Below, in pieces: positions 5,511-7,052 of a stretch of 7,052 bases of DNA (within the stretch, counting starts at the first letter, position 1; each line of letters starts with the position of its first letter). A program made the translations under genes and the position numbers. This stretch comes from Dehalococcoidia bacterium (GTDB lineage Bacteria; Chloroflexota; Dehalococcoidia; Tepidiformales; Tepidiformaceae), in contig JALOAP010000153.1 in the NCBI GenBank assembly GCA_023228745.1, positions 1 to 7,052 of the forward strand, in the 5' to 3' direction. The notes beneath the pieces are model-generated. The model was not told the origin of the DNA and searched no databases. It saw only the letters and a list, made by a program, of their open reading frames with translations.

Positions 5511-6851
5511 ATGGATGAACGCCTCGAAGAGGCGTATCAGGACATAATCCGCCGCAACGCCGGGGAGATTGAGTTCCACCAGGCAGTTCGCGAAGTGCTC
5601 GAATCGCTCGGGCCAGTGTTGGCCAAACGCCCCGAGCTGGCCGAGCGCAAGATCATCGAACGCATTTGCGAGCCTGAGCGGCAGGTCATCTTCCGCGTCG
5701 TCTGGCAAGACGATACGGGCGAGGTCCAGGTCAATCGTGGCTTCCGCGTCCAGTTCAACAGCGCCCTCGGCCCCTACAAGGGCGGGCTTCGCTTCCACCC
5801 GTCCGTCTACCTCGGGATCATCAAATTCCTTGGATTCGAACAAATCTTCAAGAACGCCCTGACCGGCCTCCCCATTGGCGGTGCGAAGGGTGGTTCCGAC
5901 TTCGACCCCAAGGGCCGTTCCGATGACGAGATCATGCGGTTCTGCCAGAGCTTCATGCTCGAGCTCTACCGGCACCTCGGCGAATACCGCGACGTGCCCG
6001 CCGGCGATATCGGCGTGGGCACGCGTGAAATCGGCTGGCTCTTCGGTCAGTACAAGCGCATCACGAACCAGTACGAATCTGGTGTCCTCACCGGCAAGGG
6101 CCTCGGCTGGGGCGGTTCCCTCGTCCGAAAAGAGGCCACCGGCTACGGCGCCGTCTACTTCGTGAACGAGATGCTCAAGGTCCGGGGTGACTCATTCGAG
6201 GGCAAGACCTGTGTCGTCTCCGGCTCCGGCAACGTCGCGATCTACACCATCGAAAAGGCCTGCCAGCTCGGCGCGAGAGTCGTCGCTTGCTCTGACTCTG
6301 ATGGCTACGTGTACGACGAAGCCGGCATCGACCTCGACCTGCTCAAGCAGATCAAGGAGGTCGAAAGGCGGCGAATCAGCGCGTACGCGGAACGCCGCGG
6401 CAGTACCGCTCGCTTCGTGCCCGGCGGCAATGTCTGGGAGATCCCCTGCGACATTGCCATGCCATCCGCAACCCAGAACGAGCTGAACGGCCGCGACGCG
6501 GCCAAGCTTGTGAAGAACGGCTGCATCGCGGTCGGCGAAGGGGCGAACATGCCCACCACGCCCGATGGCGTCCGCATCTTCCTCGATGCCGGCGTCTCTT
6601 TCGGTGTGGGGAAGGCGGCCAATGCGGGCGGTGTCGCCACCTCCGCCCTCGAGATGCAGCAGAACGCCAGCCGCGATTCGTGGACCTTCGAGTACACCGA
6701 GGAGCGTCTCGCACAGATCATGCGGGACATCCATCGAACCTGCTACGAAACCGCAAAGGAGTACGGCGCGCCGGGGAACTATGTCCTCGGTGCGAACATC
6801 GCCGGGTTCATTCGCGTCGCCGAGGCGATGGAGGCATTCGGGCTCATCTAG
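5511..6851 (+). CDS. gdhA: Glutamate dehydrogenase, probably NADP-specific
   Basis: Reversible reductive amination of 2-oxoglutarate with ammonium to L-glutamate, a main entry of nitrogen into metabolism; cytosolic, expected hexamer. The 446 residues match E. coli GdhA (447) along the whole length. The glutamate-binding region has GPYKGGLRFHPSV (87-99, Lys90) and GGAKGGSDFDPKG (123-135, catalytic Lys126). The catalytic Asp166 is in PAGDIGVG (163-170), followed by TGKGLGWGGS (194-203) and the ATGYG hinge (209-213). The dinucleotide fold has GSGNVA (238-243) and SDSDG (261-265), similar to the E. coli NADP enzyme, so NADP(H) is more likely than NAD(H). ATQNEL (320-325) and AEGANMPTT-like GEGANMPTT (342-350) follow. 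ATG 5511 gives the family N-terminus. The frame stays open back to a GTG at 5373, but that extension has no family similarity. Translation is probably coupled to the small ORF ending at 5508. Confidence 0.96.
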   Translation: MDERLEEAYQDIIRRNAGEIEFHQAVREVLESLGPVLAKRPELAERKIIERICEPERQVIFRVVWQDDTGEVQVNRGFRVQFNSALGPYKGGLRFHPSVYLGIIKFLGFEQIFKNALTGLPIGGAKGGSDFDPKGRSDDEIMRFCQSFMLELYRHLGEYRDVPAGDIGVGTREIGWLFGQYKRITNQYESGVLTGKGLGWGGSLVRKEATGYGAVYFVNEMLKVRGDSFEGKTCVVSGSGNVAIYTIEKACQLGARVVACSDSDGYVYDEAGIDLDLLKQIKEVERRRISAYAERRGSTARFVPGGNVWEIPCDIAMPSATQNELNGRDAAKLVKNGCIAVGEGANMPTTPDGVRIFLDAGVSFGVGKAANAGGVATSALEMQQNASRDSWTFEYTEERLAQIMRDIHRTCYETAKEYGAPGNYVLGANIAGFIRVAEAMEAFGLI

Positions 6852-6860
6852 CACTTGCCC

Positions 6861-6897
6861 GGCTGTTAGCACTCTTGACAGCGGAGTGCTAACAGCC
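6861..6897. promoter_or_regulatory. CIRCE element (HrcA operator)
   Basis: TTAGCACTC (6866-6874), nine bases, GAGTGCTAA (6884-6892): a perfect match to the CIRCE consensus that binds the heat-shock repressor HrcA. The symmetry continues outward to a 14-bp perfect inverted repeat (6861-6874 with 6884-6897). It starts 10 nt after the gdhA stop. The spacer contains TTGACA (6875-6880), an exact -35 consensus, so HrcA binding would cover the promoter. As RNA the repeat would also fold into a 14-bp hairpin at the 3' end of gdhA, but no U-tract follows, so terminator function is doubtful. Confidence 0.96.
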
Positions 6898-6904
6898 GCA
6901 CGAT
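6875..6904 (+). promoter_or_regulatory. Candidate heat-shock promoter within CIRCE
   Basis: TTGACA (6875-6880) lies in the CIRCE spacer. After 18 nt comes CACGAT (6899-6904), which keeps A2, A5 and T6 of the -10 consensus. Transcription would begin near 6911, about 30 nt before the FmdB-type ATG at 6942. That would leave the alternative in-frame ATG at 6903 outside the message. Confidence 0.5.
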
Positions 6905-6941
6905 GACTGACAGTAGTCCTCTGAGCGACGCCGAGGTAACA

Positions 6942-7052
6942 ATGCCCACCTACGAATACCAGTGCCAGGCGTGCGACGCCGTCTATGACTTGCAGCAGAG
7001 CTTCTCTGCTGAGCCCACTCACACCTGTGAAGAGTGTGGAAAGGGGATCGCG
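6942..7052 (+). CDS. FmdB-family zinc-ribbon protein, partial (C-terminus beyond right edge)
   Basis: Only the first 37 residues are in the window. They open MPTYEYQCQAC and contain two CxxC pairs (Cys8/Cys11 and Cys29/Cys32), the pattern of the small putative regulatory zinc-ribbon family named after FmdB. Biochemical function of the family is poorly defined; zinc binding by the four cysteines is expected. I chose ATG 6942 because FmdB-family proteins start MP.YEY and GAGG (6933-6936) lies 5 nt upstream. An in-frame ATG at 6903 would add 13 residues without family similarity. The gene follows a CIRCE element directly, so it is likely HrcA-controlled, perhaps as first gene of a heat-shock operon continuing past the window. 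Confidence 0.88.
   Translation, partial: MPTYEYQCQACDAVYDLQQSFSAEPTHTCEECGKGIA

Noticed and set aside
6903..6941. Alternative in-frame start of the FmdB-type protein
   Set aside because: Adds 13 residues unlike the family, has no Shine-Dalgarno, and probably lies upstream of or at the transcription start predicted from the CIRCE promoter.

Overview
This is a GC-rich, gene-dense bacterial window that reads like chromosome, with no sign of mobile DNA. An HrcA-type CIRCE element, group II BirA, small hexameric-type glutamate dehydrogenase and an FmdB-type zinc ribbon would all fit a Chloroflexota or similar deep-branching high-GC lineage. That placement is inference only.

Layout. (1) Positions 1-764, minus strand: the N-terminal two thirds of an alpha-methylacyl-CoA racemase (CaiB/BaiF class III CoA-transferase superfamily), running off the left edge. 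(2) About 765-972: a divergent intergenic region. Its right end carries a candidate promoter and a perfect inverted repeat resembling the BirA biotin operator, lying across the birA start codon. (3) Positions 973-5010, plus strand: four overlapping genes, birA (biotin-protein ligase and repressor), bioY (biotin S-component), an ECF ATPase, and a single long gene fusing a second ECF ATPase to the EcfT transmembrane subunit. Together they form a complete energy-coupling-factor biotin importer with its own sensor. (4) Positions 5011-5510: about 500 bases with no large gene. It holds a strong intrinsic terminator with a competing hairpin, several short palindromes, a candidate gdhA promoter, and a 23-codon upstream ORF with a very good Shine-Dalgarno that ends two bases before gdhA. 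(5) Positions 5511-6851: gdhA, probably NADP-dependent glutamate dehydrogenase. (6) Positions 6861-6897: a perfect CIRCE element with a -35-like TTGACA in its spacer. (7) Positions 6942-7052: the start of an FmdB-type zinc-ribbon gene, cut by the right edge.

How it works together (inference). BirA would bind biotinyl-5'-AMP, either transferring biotin to carboxylases or dimerising on the operator that overlaps its own promoter and start codon. Expression of birA and the importer would then fall when biotin is plentiful, giving a feedback loop within one transcription unit. gdhA and the CIRCE/FmdB unit look independently controlled: gdhA possibly by leader-peptide translational coupling, the FmdB gene by heat-shock repression through HrcA.

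The points most worth a second look are the operator over the birA start with a possibly leaderless transcript, the ATPase-EcfT fusion, the gdhA leader ORF, and the CIRCE element driving an FmdB-type gene.
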